Notes: generated by a model not told the origin, from the sequence alone. Positions 16,856-26,283 are shown, counted from the first letter of the stretch. The stretch: DNA of 64,000 nucleotides from Geomonas diazotrophica (GCF_018919385.1 NZ_JAHLMF010000007.1:154017-218016), one strand, 5' to 3'. Numbers and translations are program-made.

Positions 16856-18310
16856 CTAAAGCCCGATGATCATCTGGCTTAATTTAAATATACCCCTTGC
16901 GAAGGAACCAAGCTCGGATTTTGTGAGGCTCTCGAAGATGAACTCGCTGCCGATCGGGTGCTCCGGGTCCACGACCCGCTGGATCGGCTCCAGCACGTCG
17001 GGGAGGTCGCTGTTCTCGAAGGTGGTGTCCGGCTGGTAGCGGCAGAGACGGGCAGCGCGGTCGTCGGCCAGGCATTCGAGGTTTCGGCTCAGGTCCTCCA
17101 CCTCCTCGAAGCGCCATTCCTCGCCCGAGCCCAAAAGTCCGGCGTGCTCGGCAAGGAGCGAGGCGCGCAGACAGCGCACGGCGGCCGTCATCTCCTCTTT
17201 CCGACCGCACAGGCCGGCCTCCCAGGCCACGTTGAGCTCGGTGTCCAGCCCCATGCTTCGGTTGGTGGCGTTAGCCGAGCCTATAGTCACAAAGCGGTCG
17301 TCGACCAGGAGCAGCTTAGAATGGATGAACGTCATTTTCCTGGTGCCGTGGTCCATCTCGGCAGAGGAGTAGACGCTCAGGGTATGTCCGGTCTTCTCCG
17401 CAACCCGCTGCAGGGAACGGATCATGCGCATCTGGGGGAGCCCCAGGAACAGCTCTTCGGTGAGCGGCAGCCGGTCCGGGAGCAGCATGATGATCTGGAG
17501 GGGAGGGCGGTCCGCCATGCTCATCCGTGCCACCAGCGACCAGAACACCACCTGGGAGCTGAAGTACTGGTTTTCCAGGTAGATCAGCCTCTGCGCCGCC
17601 ATGATGGCGTCCACGAAGAGGTGCCGGATCTCGTGGATCTCACGCTGGTCGGTGAGCGGGGTGCGCGCGACGGTGCGACAGACCGCCACCCTCGTCGCAG
17701 GGATGGGAAAGGCGCCGGGGGGAAGCGCTAGGCGCCCCTTGACGCCCCGCTGCACGTCGTGCAATTGCCGGGTAAGCAGCCGATAGACGTAGGAACCTGC
17801 CATGGCGTTGAAGTCGCCGCACAGGACCACCGGGCGCACGCATTCGGGGTGTTCCAGCCACTCGTGACCGGTCATGGCCCGGGCCTGTTTCACCCGTTCA
17901 CCCCGGTTCAGCCCGAAATGGGTGGCCAGCACCTGGATGGTGTGGCCGCGCAGGGTCACCTCGGCCCAGACCGCGCCACGGCGCTCGAAAGAGGGGTTTA
18001 GCGGATCGGTAGGAACCGCGCCCGCCTTGATCAACCGTACGTCGCCGCGGCTGAGGACGGCGTTGCCGTACCCCCCTTCCTTGAGGTGGATGGAGGAGTG
18101 GAAATGAAAGGACATCTCCAGGGTCATGGCGATGAGATGGGCCTGGTCTATCATCTGGGTGCGGGGCAGCCCCGCATCGAGTTCCTGCAGAGCGACGATG
18201 TCCGGGTTGCATCGGTCGATCACCTCCGCGATGCGCAGCGGGGATAGTTTTCGATCCGTTCCGATGCAACTGTGGACGTTGTAGGTCATCACGGAGAATG
18301 TTTTGGGCAT
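16856..18310 (-). CDS. endonuclease/exonuclease/phosphatase - phospholipase D hybrid protein
   Basis: This is a single 484-residue frame. Residues 1-200 match the EEP fold (MTYNVHS, LQELD at 41-45, THF, GDFNA at 165-169). Residues 205-484 match the second half of a phospholipase D/cardiolipin-synthase protein (IYLENQYFSS, then HSKLLLVD as HxKx4D at 330-337, then GSANATNRS). Two expected elements are missing. The EEP C-terminal SDH catalytic histidine motif is absent, and so is the first PLD HKD motif. The junction near residue 205 looks like an in-frame internal deletion of an EEP-PLD or PLD-EEP ancestor. Each half is therefore probably impaired, unless the protein pairs with a partner or dimerises. 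Confidence 0.85.
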   Translation of the reverse strand: MPKTFSVMTYNVHSCIGTDRKLSPLRIAEVIDRCNPDIVALQELDAGLPRTQMIDQAHLIAMTLEMSFHFHSSIHLKEGGYGNAVLSRGDVRLIKAGAVPTDPLNPSFERRGAVWAEVTLRGHTIQVLATHFGLNRGERVKQARAMTGHEWLEHPECVRPVVLCGDFNAMAGSYVYRLLTRQLHDVQRGVKGRLALPPGAFPIPATRVAVCRTVARTPLTDQREIHEIRHLFVDAIMAAQRLIYLENQYFSSQVVFWSLVARMSMADRPPLQIIMLLPDRLPLTEELFLGLPQMRMIRSLQRVAEKTGHTLSVYSSAEMDHGTRKMTFIHSKLLLVDDRFVTIGSANATNRSMGLDTELNVAWEAGLCGRKEEMTAAVRCLRASLLAEHAGLLGSGEEWRFEEVEDLSRNLECLADDRAARLCRYQPDTTFENSDLPDVLEPIQRVVDPEHPIGSEFIFESLTKSELGSFARGIFKLSQMIIGL

Positions 18311-18395
18311 GGGGGGCTCCCTGGCCCGGGCTTAATATTAAAAACTTTTATAGATTAGCGGGCGCGAGGGGGATGTCAATTGAAGGTGCCGGTCG

Positions 18396-18483
18396 AGGCA
18401 CGGCTGGGGGAGGCAAGGCTGCGGGAGGCAAGGCTGCGGGAGGCAAGGCTGCGGGAGGCAAGGCTGCGGGAGGCAAGGCTGGG
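18396..18483. repeat. 15-bp minisatellite, about six copies
   Basis: The unit AGGCAAGGCTGCGGG is perfectly repeated from 18411 to 18470, with a variant copy before and a partial copy after. It is noncoding and lies upstream of the hybrid nuclease gene and downstream of pepA. Confidence 0.95.
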
Positions 18484-18492
18484 CTTGTGATC

Positions 18493-18574
18493 AGGGACTA
18501 GGGATTAGGGACTGGGGACTGGGGACTGGGGACTGGGGACTGGGGACTGGGGACTGGGGACTGGGGACTGGGGG
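18493..18574 (+). repeat. 7-bp GGGGACT minisatellite with G-quadruplex potential
   Basis: Eleven 7-bp units run without interruption: AGGGACT, AGGGATT and AGGGACT, then eight or nine GGGGACT copies, ending in GGGGGG. Successive G4 runs with three-base loops meet the usual pattern for stable G-quadruplexes on the plus strand. A perfect CCCCCTCCC/GGGAGGGGG hairpin (18581-18603) separates it from the pepA stop. Confidence 0.95.
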
Positions 18575-18646
18575 GCGTGCCCCCCTCCCGTCGTGGGAGG
18601 GGGAGGGACAAAGGACGATGCTTTCCGGAGAAACCGGAACCTGACT

Positions 18647-20119
18647 TCACCTGGCCTGCAGGAACTCGACGAGCAGCCGCACGCCCACGCCGGTGGCCCC
18701 CTTGGGGCCGTAGGGGCGGGCCTTGTCGTTCCAGGCCGTCCCGGCGATGTCGAGGTGAGCCCAGCGGGTCTCTCCGACGAACTGCTTCAGGAACCACCCG
18801 GCGCTGATGGCCCCGCCGTCCCTGCTGCCGGCATTCTTGAGATCGGCGATGTCGCTCTTCATCACCTCGCCGTACTCATCCCAAAGCGGCAGTGGCCAGA
18901 CCCGCTCGCCGGTCTCCTCGCCGGCCCGCCTCAAGGCGTCGACCAGCCGCTGGTCGTTACCCATGAGGCCGCTCGCCTCGTGCCCCAGGGCGACTACGCA
19001 GGCCCCGGTGAGGGTGGCCAGATCCACCATGGCGGCGGGTTTGAACTGCTTCCGGGCGAAGTGGAGCGCGTCGCACAGGATCAGGCGCCCTTCGGCGTCG
19101 GTGTTGGTGATCTCGATGGTGGTCCCGGAGCAGGAGGTGAGGACGTCACCCGGCTTGAAGGCGTTGCCATCGGGCATGTTCTCGGCGGTGGGTATGATCC
19201 CCACCAGGTTCACCGGCAACTTGAGCCGTACCGCCGCTTCCAGGGTTCCCAGCACGGCCGCGCTTCCTGCCATGTCCGTTTTCATCGCCTCCATCCCGGC
19301 ACCGGGCTTTATCGAGATCCCGCCGGAATCGAAGGTTATTCCCTTGCCGATTAGCGCCACCGGCCGCCCCTTGCCCCCGTGGTACTGCAGCACGATCAGG
19401 CGCGGCGGGATGGCCGCCCCCTTGCCCACGCCGACCAGGGCGTTCATCCCCATCTGTTCCAGTTCCCCGAGCTCGTAGACCCGGCAGTCGAGGGCGTTGC
19501 GCTCGGCCAGCTCCCGGGCGGCCTGGGCGAGGTAGGCCGGCGTCACCACGTTGCCGGGGTGGGAGACGAGGTCGCGCGCCAGCATGACGCCGTCGCCGAT
19601 GATCTGTGCCCGTTCCAGCGCCTGGCGCCCGGCCGCCTCCTGGTCGGGGGACAGGAGCACGGTCATGGTGTCGAAGCCGAAGCGCTCCTCTTTTTCCTTG
19701 GTCTTGTACTGCTCGAAGCTATAACTGCCGAGCAGCATCCCGATCGTCGCGTTATCGATGGCGTCATAGAGGGGGGCGGCGAGATGCAGGGCGCTGCCGA
19801 ACGAGGCGACGCGCGCGCCGCGCAGCGCGGCAACGGCGTTCCCCGCCCCCTGGCGCAGGCGCTCGGCGCTCAAATCCTTCTTCTTCCCCAGTCCGACCAG
19901 CACGAGGCGCTCGGCGGGGAGCCTGCCGAGCGTGTGCAGCAGGCGGGTGGACCCTTTCTTGCCGGTGAACTCGCGGCTCTGCGCCAGTCGGCCGAGCAGG
20001 CCCCCCAGGGCGGAGTCGCATGCCTGGTGGAGCCTGTCCTGCTCGTCCTCGAAACAGCCGATGACCAGGGCGGGGGTGGCATACTCAAGCGGTTGGGCTG
20101 AGCTGATTTCGATTCTCAT
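18647..20119 (-). CDS. pepA: leucyl aminopeptidase (M17)
   Basis: This cytosolic two-metal aminopeptidase removes N-terminal residues from peptides. The 490-residue protein carries GKGITFDSGG and MKTDMAGSAA (metal-binding Lys and Asp) and the M17 signature NTDAEGRL near residue 340. The N-terminal regulatory/DNA-binding-type domain is complete. The gene lies 22 bases after the class II DAHP synthase gene in the same direction. No terminator is evident downstream; the transcript would run into the GGGGACT array. Confidence 0.97.
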   Translation of the reverse strand: MRIEISSAQPLEYATPALVIGCFEDEQDRLHQACDSALGGLLGRLAQSREFTGKKGSTRLLHTLGRLPAERLVLVGLGKKKDLSAERLRQGAGNAVAALRGARVASFGSALHLAAPLYDAIDNATIGMLLGSYSFEQYKTKEKEERFGFDTMTVLLSPDQEAAGRQALERAQIIGDGVMLARDLVSHPGNVVTPAYLAQAARELAERNALDCRVYELGELEQMGMNALVGVGKGAAIPPRLIVLQYHGGKGRPVALIGKGITFDSGGISIKPGAGMEAMKTDMAGSAAVLGTLEAAVRLKLPVNLVGIIPTAENMPDGNAFKPGDVLTSCSGTTIEITNTDAEGRLILCDALHFARKQFKPAAMVDLATLTGACVVALGHEASGLMGNDQRLVDALRRAGEETGERVWPLPLWDEYGEVMKSDIADLKNAGSRDGGAISAGWFLKQFVGETRWAHLDIAGTAWNDKARPYGPKGATGVGVRLLVEFLQAR

Positions 20120-20141
20120 GGCAAACCTCGCTAGGGATAGG

Positions 20142-21494
20142 TTACTTGCACGGGTGCAGCATCTCGGCCAGCTCGAAGGCGAGCTCCACGCTCTGCTCCG
20201 CGTTCAGGCGCGGGTCGCAGTTGGTCTGGTAGTTCAGGTGCAGGTGCTTGTCCAGAAGCTGGCGGCTCCCCCCGGTGCACTCGGTGACGTGGTCGCCGGT
20301 CAGCTCGAGGTGCACCCCTCCCGCGACGGTCCCCTCGGACTTGTGGATCGCCCAGAATGTCTTGATCTCGCGCAGGACGTCCTCGAACTTCCTGGACTTT
20401 TGCCCGAATTCGTTCTGGTAGGTGTTGCCGTGCATGGGGTCGCAGCTCCAGACCACCCGGTACCCCTCGCGCTGGATCTCGCCCAGGAGTTTCGGAAGGT
20501 AGTCGGAGACCTTGTCGGCGCCGAAACGGGTGATCAGGGTGAGGCGGCCCGCCTCGTTCTCCGGGTTCAGCCGCTCCACGATCGCCTTGATGTCGTCGAT
20601 GTCGTACTTGGGGCCGATCTTCATCCCAAGCGGGTTCTTGACCCCGCGCAGGAACTCGATGTGGGCTCCCTCCAGCTGCCGGGTGCGGTCCCCGATCCAG
20701 AGCATGTGGCCGCTGCAGTCGTACCAGCCGCCGGTGGTGGAATCCATGCGGGTGAGGGCCTCCTCGTAGTCGAGCAGCAGCGCCTCGTGCGAGGTGTACA
20801 GGGTCACCTGGTTCAACTGCGGCGTGTGCTGCGGATCAAGGCCGATCGCGGTCATGAAGTTGATGGTTTTCCAGATCTGGCGCACCAGGTCCTCGTACTT
20901 CTGGCCGGCGGGGAGGGCGTCCAGCGAGGCGCGGTGCCAGGCCTGCACGCGGTCCAGTGCGGCGTAGCCGCCGAGGGTGAAGGAGCGCACCAGGTTAAGC
21001 GTGGCCGCCGCCCGGTAGTATCCCTCCAGCATCCGGCGCGGGTCGGGCGTTCTCGCCTCCATGGTCGGCTCAGGGCTGTTCACCATGTCGCCACGGTAGC
21101 TCGGGAGCTCGACCCCGTTCACGAGCTCGGTGTCGGAGGAGCGGGGCTTCGCGTACTGGCCCGCCATCCGTCCGATCTTGATGACCCGCTTCTCGCCGGC
21201 GTAGGCGACCACCACCGACATCTGCAGGATGACCTTCAAAAGTTCCCGGATGTCCGGCCCGGTGCAGCGGGAGAAATCCTCGGCGCAGTCGCCGCATTGC
21301 AGCACGAAGGCCTTCCCCTCGACGGCCTCGGCCAGTTGCGATTTGAGCGTCTGGCATTCGCCGGCGAAAACCAGCGGCGGCAGTTGCGACAGCGTTTTCA
21401 GCGACTCGTCCAGTGCGGGCCCTGCCGGCCACACCGGCTGCTGCAGGGCGGGAAAAGAGCGCCAGCTCGATTTGCTCCATTTCTTGGTAGGCAT
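20142..21494 (-). CDS. class II 3-deoxy-7-phosphoheptulonate synthase
   Basis: This is the first enzyme of the shikimate pathway, condensing phosphoenolpyruvate and erythrose 4-phosphate. The 450-residue protein belongs to the plant-like class II (AroA-II) family. Markers are WPAGPALDESL near residue 22, VFAGECQTL, LQCGDCAEDF (metal-binding Cys), RMAGQYAKPRS and the C-terminal GGVHLELTGDHVTEC. Class II enzymes are regulated differently from E. coli AroF/G/H. A leaderless start is unlikely; the ATG is preceded by AAGAGG. It is probably co-transcribed with pepA. Confidence 0.96.
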   Translation of the reverse strand: MPTKKWSKSSWRSFPALQQPVWPAGPALDESLKTLSQLPPLVFAGECQTLKSQLAEAVEGKAFVLQCGDCAEDFSRCTGPDIRELLKVILQMSVVVAYAGEKRVIKIGRMAGQYAKPRSSDTELVNGVELPSYRGDMVNSPEPTMEARTPDPRRMLEGYYRAAATLNLVRSFTLGGYAALDRVQAWHRASLDALPAGQKYEDLVRQIWKTINFMTAIGLDPQHTPQLNQVTLYTSHEALLLDYEEALTRMDSTTGGWYDCSGHMLWIGDRTRQLEGAHIEFLRGVKNPLGMKIGPKYDIDDIKAIVERLNPENEAGRLTLITRFGADKVSDYLPKLLGEIQREGYRVVWSCDPMHGNTYQNEFGQKSRKFEDVLREIKTFWAIHKSEGTVAGGVHLELTGDHVTECTGGSRQLLDKHLHLNYQTNCDPRLNAEQSVELAFELAEMLHPCK

Positions 21495-21669
21495 GCTGAA
21501 ACCTCTTGATTGAGAGTGGGCATCCCGGCAGCGATACGTGCGAGCCGGGGAGCGCGCTGCAATGGTAGCAGGATTGCGGGCTATTGAAAAACTAAAAAGT
21601 TAATAAAATCAAGTAAGGTGGTGCTAAAGACTCTTCCAAACCGGCGCCATCGTGGTATGATGCACGACC

Positions 21670-23172
21670 ATGAATGAGGATCGCCCCACAGACACGACAC
21701 CGAACCGTCCCGCCGAACCACCTGCCGAAACTGCACCCGGCACCGCTTCGGGAGAAAACGAAGGCGTTCCCCGCGACGGGGTTCCCCAGGAGCCGGTAAC
21801 GGTAAGGAACACCCTTGCCCGGCTCTGGTCCGACCTCTACGGCGGTCTGCGGGGCGCTCTCTTGCTGCGCTCCGGCTTCGAGCCGCTCTCATCCGCCCCC
21901 GCCGGCCTGGTGGTCCTGGTCGCCGCGGACCTGGTGCTGAACCTGCTGGTTTCCTTACTGCTGGTCGGGGGCGGCGGGAATTTCTCTTTCTCGTCGATAC
22001 CGTACTTTCTTTTCTACCTGCCGCTTTTCCTGCTCTTCGGGGCGGCGGCAAGTGGGGTGGTGCACCGTCCCAAGGCGATCACCGGCCTCGCCGCCGCGCT
22101 GGTCGCCTTCAGCATCCCGATCGAAGTCAGCCACGGCATCCTGGAATGGCTCGCCCAGTGGCGCCCCTTCGAGTGGCTCTCGGACTACCTCGCCGCGCCG
22201 CACTACTACCGCTTCTTCGGCTGGTGGGTCGCTGCCTCCCTGGTATTCCTGCTGCGCCTGGATGGTCCCGGCGGCTTTGGTCGTCGCCTCCGGCTGGTGC
22301 TTCTGTTCCTGCTGCTGGTGGCGGCGCCGCTCTACTATTTCCAGCGCGGCGACCTCTGGGTCAGCAAGGAGGGGGGAAACGAGAGCGGCGAACTCTCCCT
22401 CACCGACGAGGTGCTCACCGCCCAGAACCGGCTCCTGGAAGAACAGCTCCGTTCCCTGCTTCACGGGCGTCCCGGCCACAGCGATCTCTACTTCGTCGGT
22501 TTTGCCGGGGACGCCTCGCAGGACGTCTTTTTGAAGGAGTTGAGCGCGACCCGGCAGCTCTTCGACAGCCGCTTCGGGACCGCCGGTCGTTCGGTGCTCC
22601 TGGTCAACAACCCGCAGAGCGCCACCGCGCTCCCTTTCGCCACCGCCGGCAACCTCGAGCGCGCCCTGGTGCGGGTCGGGGAGGTGATGAACCGCGACGA
22701 GGACGTCCTCTTCCTCTACCTCAGCTCGCACGGGTCGCGAGACCAGGAACTGGAGGTGAATAACCCTCCCCTGGAGCTGAAACAGGTCACGCCGGAGCTG
22801 CTGCGGCGCATGCTGCAGAAGGCGGGGATCAGGTACAAGGTCGTGGTGGTGTCGGCCTGCTTCTCGGGAGGGTTCATCCAGCCCCTGCAGGATGACGGCA
22901 GCCTGCTGATCACCGCCGCCGACGCGACCCACGAGTCCTTTGGCTGCGGCTTCGGCGAAAACTACACCTGGTTCGGCGAGGCGTTCGTCGGGGATGCGCT
23001 TAGGAACACGTTCAGCTTCACCGACGCTTTCGAGAAGAGCCGCGACACCATCAGGAAATGGGAAGAAGAGCGGGGCGAGACGCCGTCGAACCCGCAGATC
23101 TGGGCCGGGAAGGAGATATGGCCGGTGCTGAAGAGGGTGCAGGAGGAACTGGCGCAGCGGAAAGGGAGGTAA
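21670..23172 (+). CDS. membrane-anchored C13-family (legumain-like) cysteine peptidase
   Basis: This 500-residue protein has an N-terminal half with about five hydrophobic segments (residues 70-230) and a C-terminal clan CD peptidase domain. The catalytic pair is visible as LSSHGS (His354) and SACFSGGF (Cys397), each after a hydrophobic strand, as in legumain, GPI transamidase and caspases. The first 55 residues are Pro/Glu-rich and disordered. An extended -10 (TGGTATGAT, ending 21661) lies only eight bases from the ATG and no ribosome site is seen, so the mRNA may be leaderless. An in-frame stop at 21658 excludes an earlier start. Its substrate is unknown. Confidence 0.85.
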   Translation: MNEDRPTDTTPNRPAEPPAETAPGTASGENEGVPRDGVPQEPVTVRNTLARLWSDLYGGLRGALLLRSGFEPLSSAPAGLVVLVAADLVLNLLVSLLLVGGGGNFSFSSIPYFLFYLPLFLLFGAAASGVVHRPKAITGLAAALVAFSIPIEVSHGILEWLAQWRPFEWLSDYLAAPHYYRFFGWWVAASLVFLLRLDGPGGFGRRLRLVLLFLLLVAAPLYYFQRGDLWVSKEGGNESGELSLTDEVLTAQNRLLEEQLRSLLHGRPGHSDLYFVGFAGDASQDVFLKELSATRQLFDSRFGTAGRSVLLVNNPQSATALPFATAGNLERALVRVGEVMNRDEDVLFLYLSSHGSRDQELEVNNPPLELKQVTPELLRRMLQKAGIRYKVVVVSACFSGGFIQPLQDDGSLLITAADATHESFGCGFGENYTWFGEAFVGDALRNTFSFTDAFEKSRDTIRKWEEERGETPSNPQIWAGKEIWPVLKRVQEELAQRKGR

Positions 23173-23218
23173 GGCAGCGGTAGGCCGCGCGGTGCGACCC
23201 TTACGCGCCCTTTTCGAT

Positions 23219-24602
23219 TCAGCGTGCGCCGCCGACGGTGATGGCCGGGATGAGGAGCGTCGGCTGCGCGTCGGAGACCGGCACCCCCTGGCCGTCCTTG
23301 CCGCAGGTGCCGATGCCGAAACCAAGGTCGTTGCCCACCATGGCTATCTGCCGCAGCACCTCGGGGCCGTTCCCCGCCAGGGTCGCACCCCGGACCGGTT
23401 CGCCCACCACGCCGTTTTCGATCAGGTACCCCTCGGAAACCTCGAAGACGAAGTCGCCGTTCACCGTGTTCACCTGTCCCCCTCCCATGCGCTTGACGAA
23501 GAGGCCGTTGGTTACGCTCTTCACGATCAGGGCGGGATCGCTCTTACCGGGCGCGATCAGGGTGTTGGTCATGCGCACGATGGGACGGTTGCGGTAGGAC
23601 TCGCGCCGCCCGTTGCCGGTGGAAACGCAGCCTTCCTTCATGGCCGAGAGCCGGTCGTACAGGTACCCCTTCAGGATGCCGTTTTCCACCAGCACCGTCT
23701 TCCGGGCCGGCGTCCCCTCGCCGTCGAAACCGAAGGAGCCGCGGGCGTAGGGGATGGTGGCGTCGTCGATGACCGTGATCAGCTCCGAGGCGACCTGCTC
23801 GCCGATCCTCCCCCGATACACCGAGCTTCCCGCCTGCACCAGGTCCGCCTCCAGGCCGTGGCCGATCGCCTCGTGCACCATGGTTCCCCCCGCCTCGCTG
23901 GAGAGGACAACCGGGAACTGTCCCGCCGGCGACTTCCGCGCCCCGAGCATCATCACCCCCCCGCGCCGCGGCCTTGAGCGCCAACTCCTCAGGCGATGAG
24001 GTGTCGAAGAGCTCGAAGCCGCGGGCCGCCCCCACCGGCTCGTACCCGGTCTGGGTCACCTTGCCGTCCTGGGCCACCACCTGGACCAGGAACACGGTGG
24101 AGCAGGAACTCTCCTCGTGGAACTCCCCCAGCGAGTTGACGCTCTGGGTCTTCACCCGGGCGTCGCGGTAGACCGCCATCACCTGCCGGACCCGCGCGTC
24201 GAAGCCGCGTGCGGCACGGTCGGCCCGGTTTACCAACGCGACCTTCTGCGCCAGCTCCACCTGGTCGGGAGGTACCGCTACCGCGTACCCCAGCGCCGAC
24301 TTAGGGACGCAGAGGTTGAAATCGGGGTGGGGGACGCCGCCGCGCACGCCGCGGCTCACCGTGTCGGCCAGTTGCAGCAGGGACTCCTGGTTCAGCTGGT
24401 TGGTGTAGGCGTAGGCGGTCGAGAACCCGGAAACGACCCTGATCCCGATGCCGCGGTCCGCAGCCGACAGCACCCGCTCCACCTTGCCGTCCTCGCACAG
24501 CACGGAGGTGTAGGCGCCGTCCTCGTAGTAGATGTCGGCGAACTCCCCCCCCGCGGCGAGGGCACGCTTGAGGATTGCCCTGGCGTCTACGCTTTCGAGC
24601 AC
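23219..24602 (-). pseudogene. tldD: TldD/PmbA-family metalloprotease, frameshifted at a G7 tract
   Basis: The two halves of one TldD protein lie in different frames. The N-terminal part (from ATG at 24602) reads to EELALKAAAR. The rest, from VMMLGARKSPAG onward with the zinc motif HEAIGHGLEAD and the end GTCGKDGQGVPVSD...ITVGG, is in the next frame. The break lies at seven consecutive C residues on the plus strand (23956-23962). Removing one base restores a continuous protein of about 460 residues, the usual TldD length. Possible causes are a real inactivating insertion, slippage-type expression control, or a sequence error. In the family TldD works with TldE on peptide and modified-peptide substrates; no tldE is nearby. 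Confidence 0.88.
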
Positions 24603-24829
24603 GGCTCACCTGCCTCGGTCACCTCGGTGACCACTATCTCCTGTCCCACTGCCCGCATCATGGAGTCCACCTCAGCCGCGAAACATACCGGGTAGTTGAC
24701 CCGCACGATGCCCCGCTTGCCGTCGACGGTGCTCATGGTGGTGAGCCCCTCGTGGGCCTCCAGGATGTATTTCATGTAGACGATGTCGCGATTGGCCAGC
24801 TGGTAGTAGCGGTTGGCGGTTTCCATCAT
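24587..24829 (-). CDS. DUF4911 domain protein
   Basis: This 80-residue protein begins at ATG after GGGAGGA. It consists of one small alpha/beta domain (YYQLANRDIVYMKYILEAHEGLTT..., then VTEV) matching DUF4911, function unknown. It overlaps the tldD start by 16 bases, so it is translationally linked to the TldD protein. The domain's repeated occurrence next to peptidase genes is not something I can verify here. Confidence 0.8.
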   Translation of the reverse strand: MMETANRYYQLANRDIVYMKYILEAHEGLTTMSTVDGKRGIVRVNYPVCFAAEVDSMMRAVGQEIVVTEVTEAGEPCSKA

Positions 24830-24941
24830 TCCTCCCTCGGGACCCTTCGGCCCGGTTTTCGTTCATACCATTTGAAGGGGGAAAAGACAAATTTTCTTTC
24901 CCCCGGTTGCCTATGCGCCGACGTCTGATATTTTCTAAGAC

Positions 24942-26249
24942 ATGATATTAGATGGTTCTAATAAGTCAACCGCATCCTCTAAGGTCCCGTTCCGACGGCA
25001 CGCGCAGCTTTGCTGCGTTTTGTTTTTCCTGTTCTTCATGGGAAATGGGGCCCTGGCCGCGTGCCAGCCAGACCTCATGGTTCGCCTTGCCAGCGAAACC
25101 GATGCCGCTTATCTCGGGGGGGGAGTCTACGAGAGCACGGCGGTCCTCCAATCCCGCTCGCAGCCAGCCTATCCCGGGCTCCCGGCCCAGTTCCGGGTCC
25201 TGTTGAAGAACGCGGGAGACCAGCCGGACCGCTTCCTGCTCACCGGTCCCGGGAGCGGGGGGGGCGTTGCGGTCAGCTACCTCGACGCCGCCGGCGTCGA
25301 CCGGGAAGCGGCCTTGTCCGGTGCAGGGTATCTAAGCGCCCTGCTCGCGCCGGGGGAGTCGCAGGTCTTGCTGGTCCGGGTGAGCCCGACGGCCTTCACC
25401 CCGGGGGCAAGCTACCGCGTGGCGGTGACCGCGGTCTCTGTCGGGGATCCGCTGGCGGTGGACCAGGCGAAGACGGAGACCGTCGCCTGCCTCGGGACCG
25501 CCGCCGTCGTCGTTTCTGCCCCCCCCGACGGTTCGGGGGCTCCCGGCACCGTGGTCAACTACCCCTACACGGTAACCAACGTGGGGAACGGCGACAACGC
25601 CTTCGCCCTCTCGGTGACTCTGCCGGGGGGGTGGAGGGGAGAGCTCTTCGCCGACGACGGCGCAGGGGGGGGGACGGCCGGCGACGGGATACGCCAGGGG
25701 GGGGAGAGCCGCGGCTCCACGGGAACAGGCAACCTGGCGCCGGGAGCGTCCTACCGGTTTTTCCTCGCGGTGACCGTCCCGGAATCGGGCAGCGACGGGG
25801 CGCGCGGTGAATCGCTCCTTTCCGTATCGGGGGATGGGGCGAGCGGGACCGACCGGGTCAACACCACGGCTGTCGCCCCCGTCGTGCTGCTGAGCGAGGG
25901 GGTGCGCAACCTGACCAGGGGGGGGATCTTCGCTGCCAACGCCGATGCGGTGCCTGGGGACCTGCTGCAGTACCGGATGGCCGTCACCAACGGCGGATCG
26001 GCCCCGGCCACCTCCGTTGCCATCGACAGCCCCATCCCTCCCGGGCTCTCCGTCGCGCCCGACTCGCTCTTGCTATCCCTGGCCCCTACCGGGGAAGGGT
26101 CCCCCTGTCCGGCGACGGAATGCGGCCTGGCGCGGATAGCGGACGGGACCCTGACCGCGCAGCTCGGAGAGGGGGCCACCGTTGCCACCGGCGGCAGCCT
26201 GTCACCCGGCAAGACCATCTATCTGTTCTTCAAGGCACAAATTCAATAA
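24942..26249 (+). CDS. secreted DUF11-like repeat protein
   Basis: This 435-residue protein has a signal peptide (about residues 22-40, ending ALA, then CQPDL). At least three immunoglobulin-like sections follow, with DUF11-type phrases: PGTVVNYPYTVTNVGNGDNAF, and PGDLLQYRMAVTNGGSAPA followed by IPPGLSV. Such proteins are exposed on the surface or in the periplasm. The start ATG has no ribosome site. TTGCCT and an extended -10 TGATATTTT lie 10-35 bases upstream, so the transcript may be leaderless or the true start may differ. It precedes the giant outer-membrane protein, with a similar domain type, and is probably functionally related. Confidence 0.78.
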   Translation: MILDGSNKSTASSKVPFRRHAQLCCVLFFLFFMGNGALAACQPDLMVRLASETDAAYLGGGVYESTAVLQSRSQPAYPGLPAQFRVLLKNAGDQPDRFLLTGPGSGGGVAVSYLDAAGVDREAALSGAGYLSALLAPGESQVLLVRVSPTAFTPGASYRVAVTAVSVGDPLAVDQAKTETVACLGTAAVVVSAPPDGSGAPGTVVNYPYTVTNVGNGDNAFALSVTLPGGWRGELFADDGAGGGTAGDGIRQGGESRGSTGTGNLAPGASYRFFLAVTVPESGSDGARGESLLSVSGDGASGTDRVNTTAVAPVVLLSEGVRNLTRGGIFAANADAVPGDLLQYRMAVTNGGSAPATSVAIDSPIPPGLSVAPDSLLLSLAPTGEGSPCPATECGLARIADGTLTAQLGEGATVATGGSLSPGKTIYLFFKAQIQ

Positions 26250-26283
26250 TGCATCGTCAGACAGTGTTCTTCCGCCACATGCG

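Noticed and set aside
18396..18574. Possible CRISPR array
   Set aside because: The repeats are directly tandem with no spacers, and no cas genes are present.
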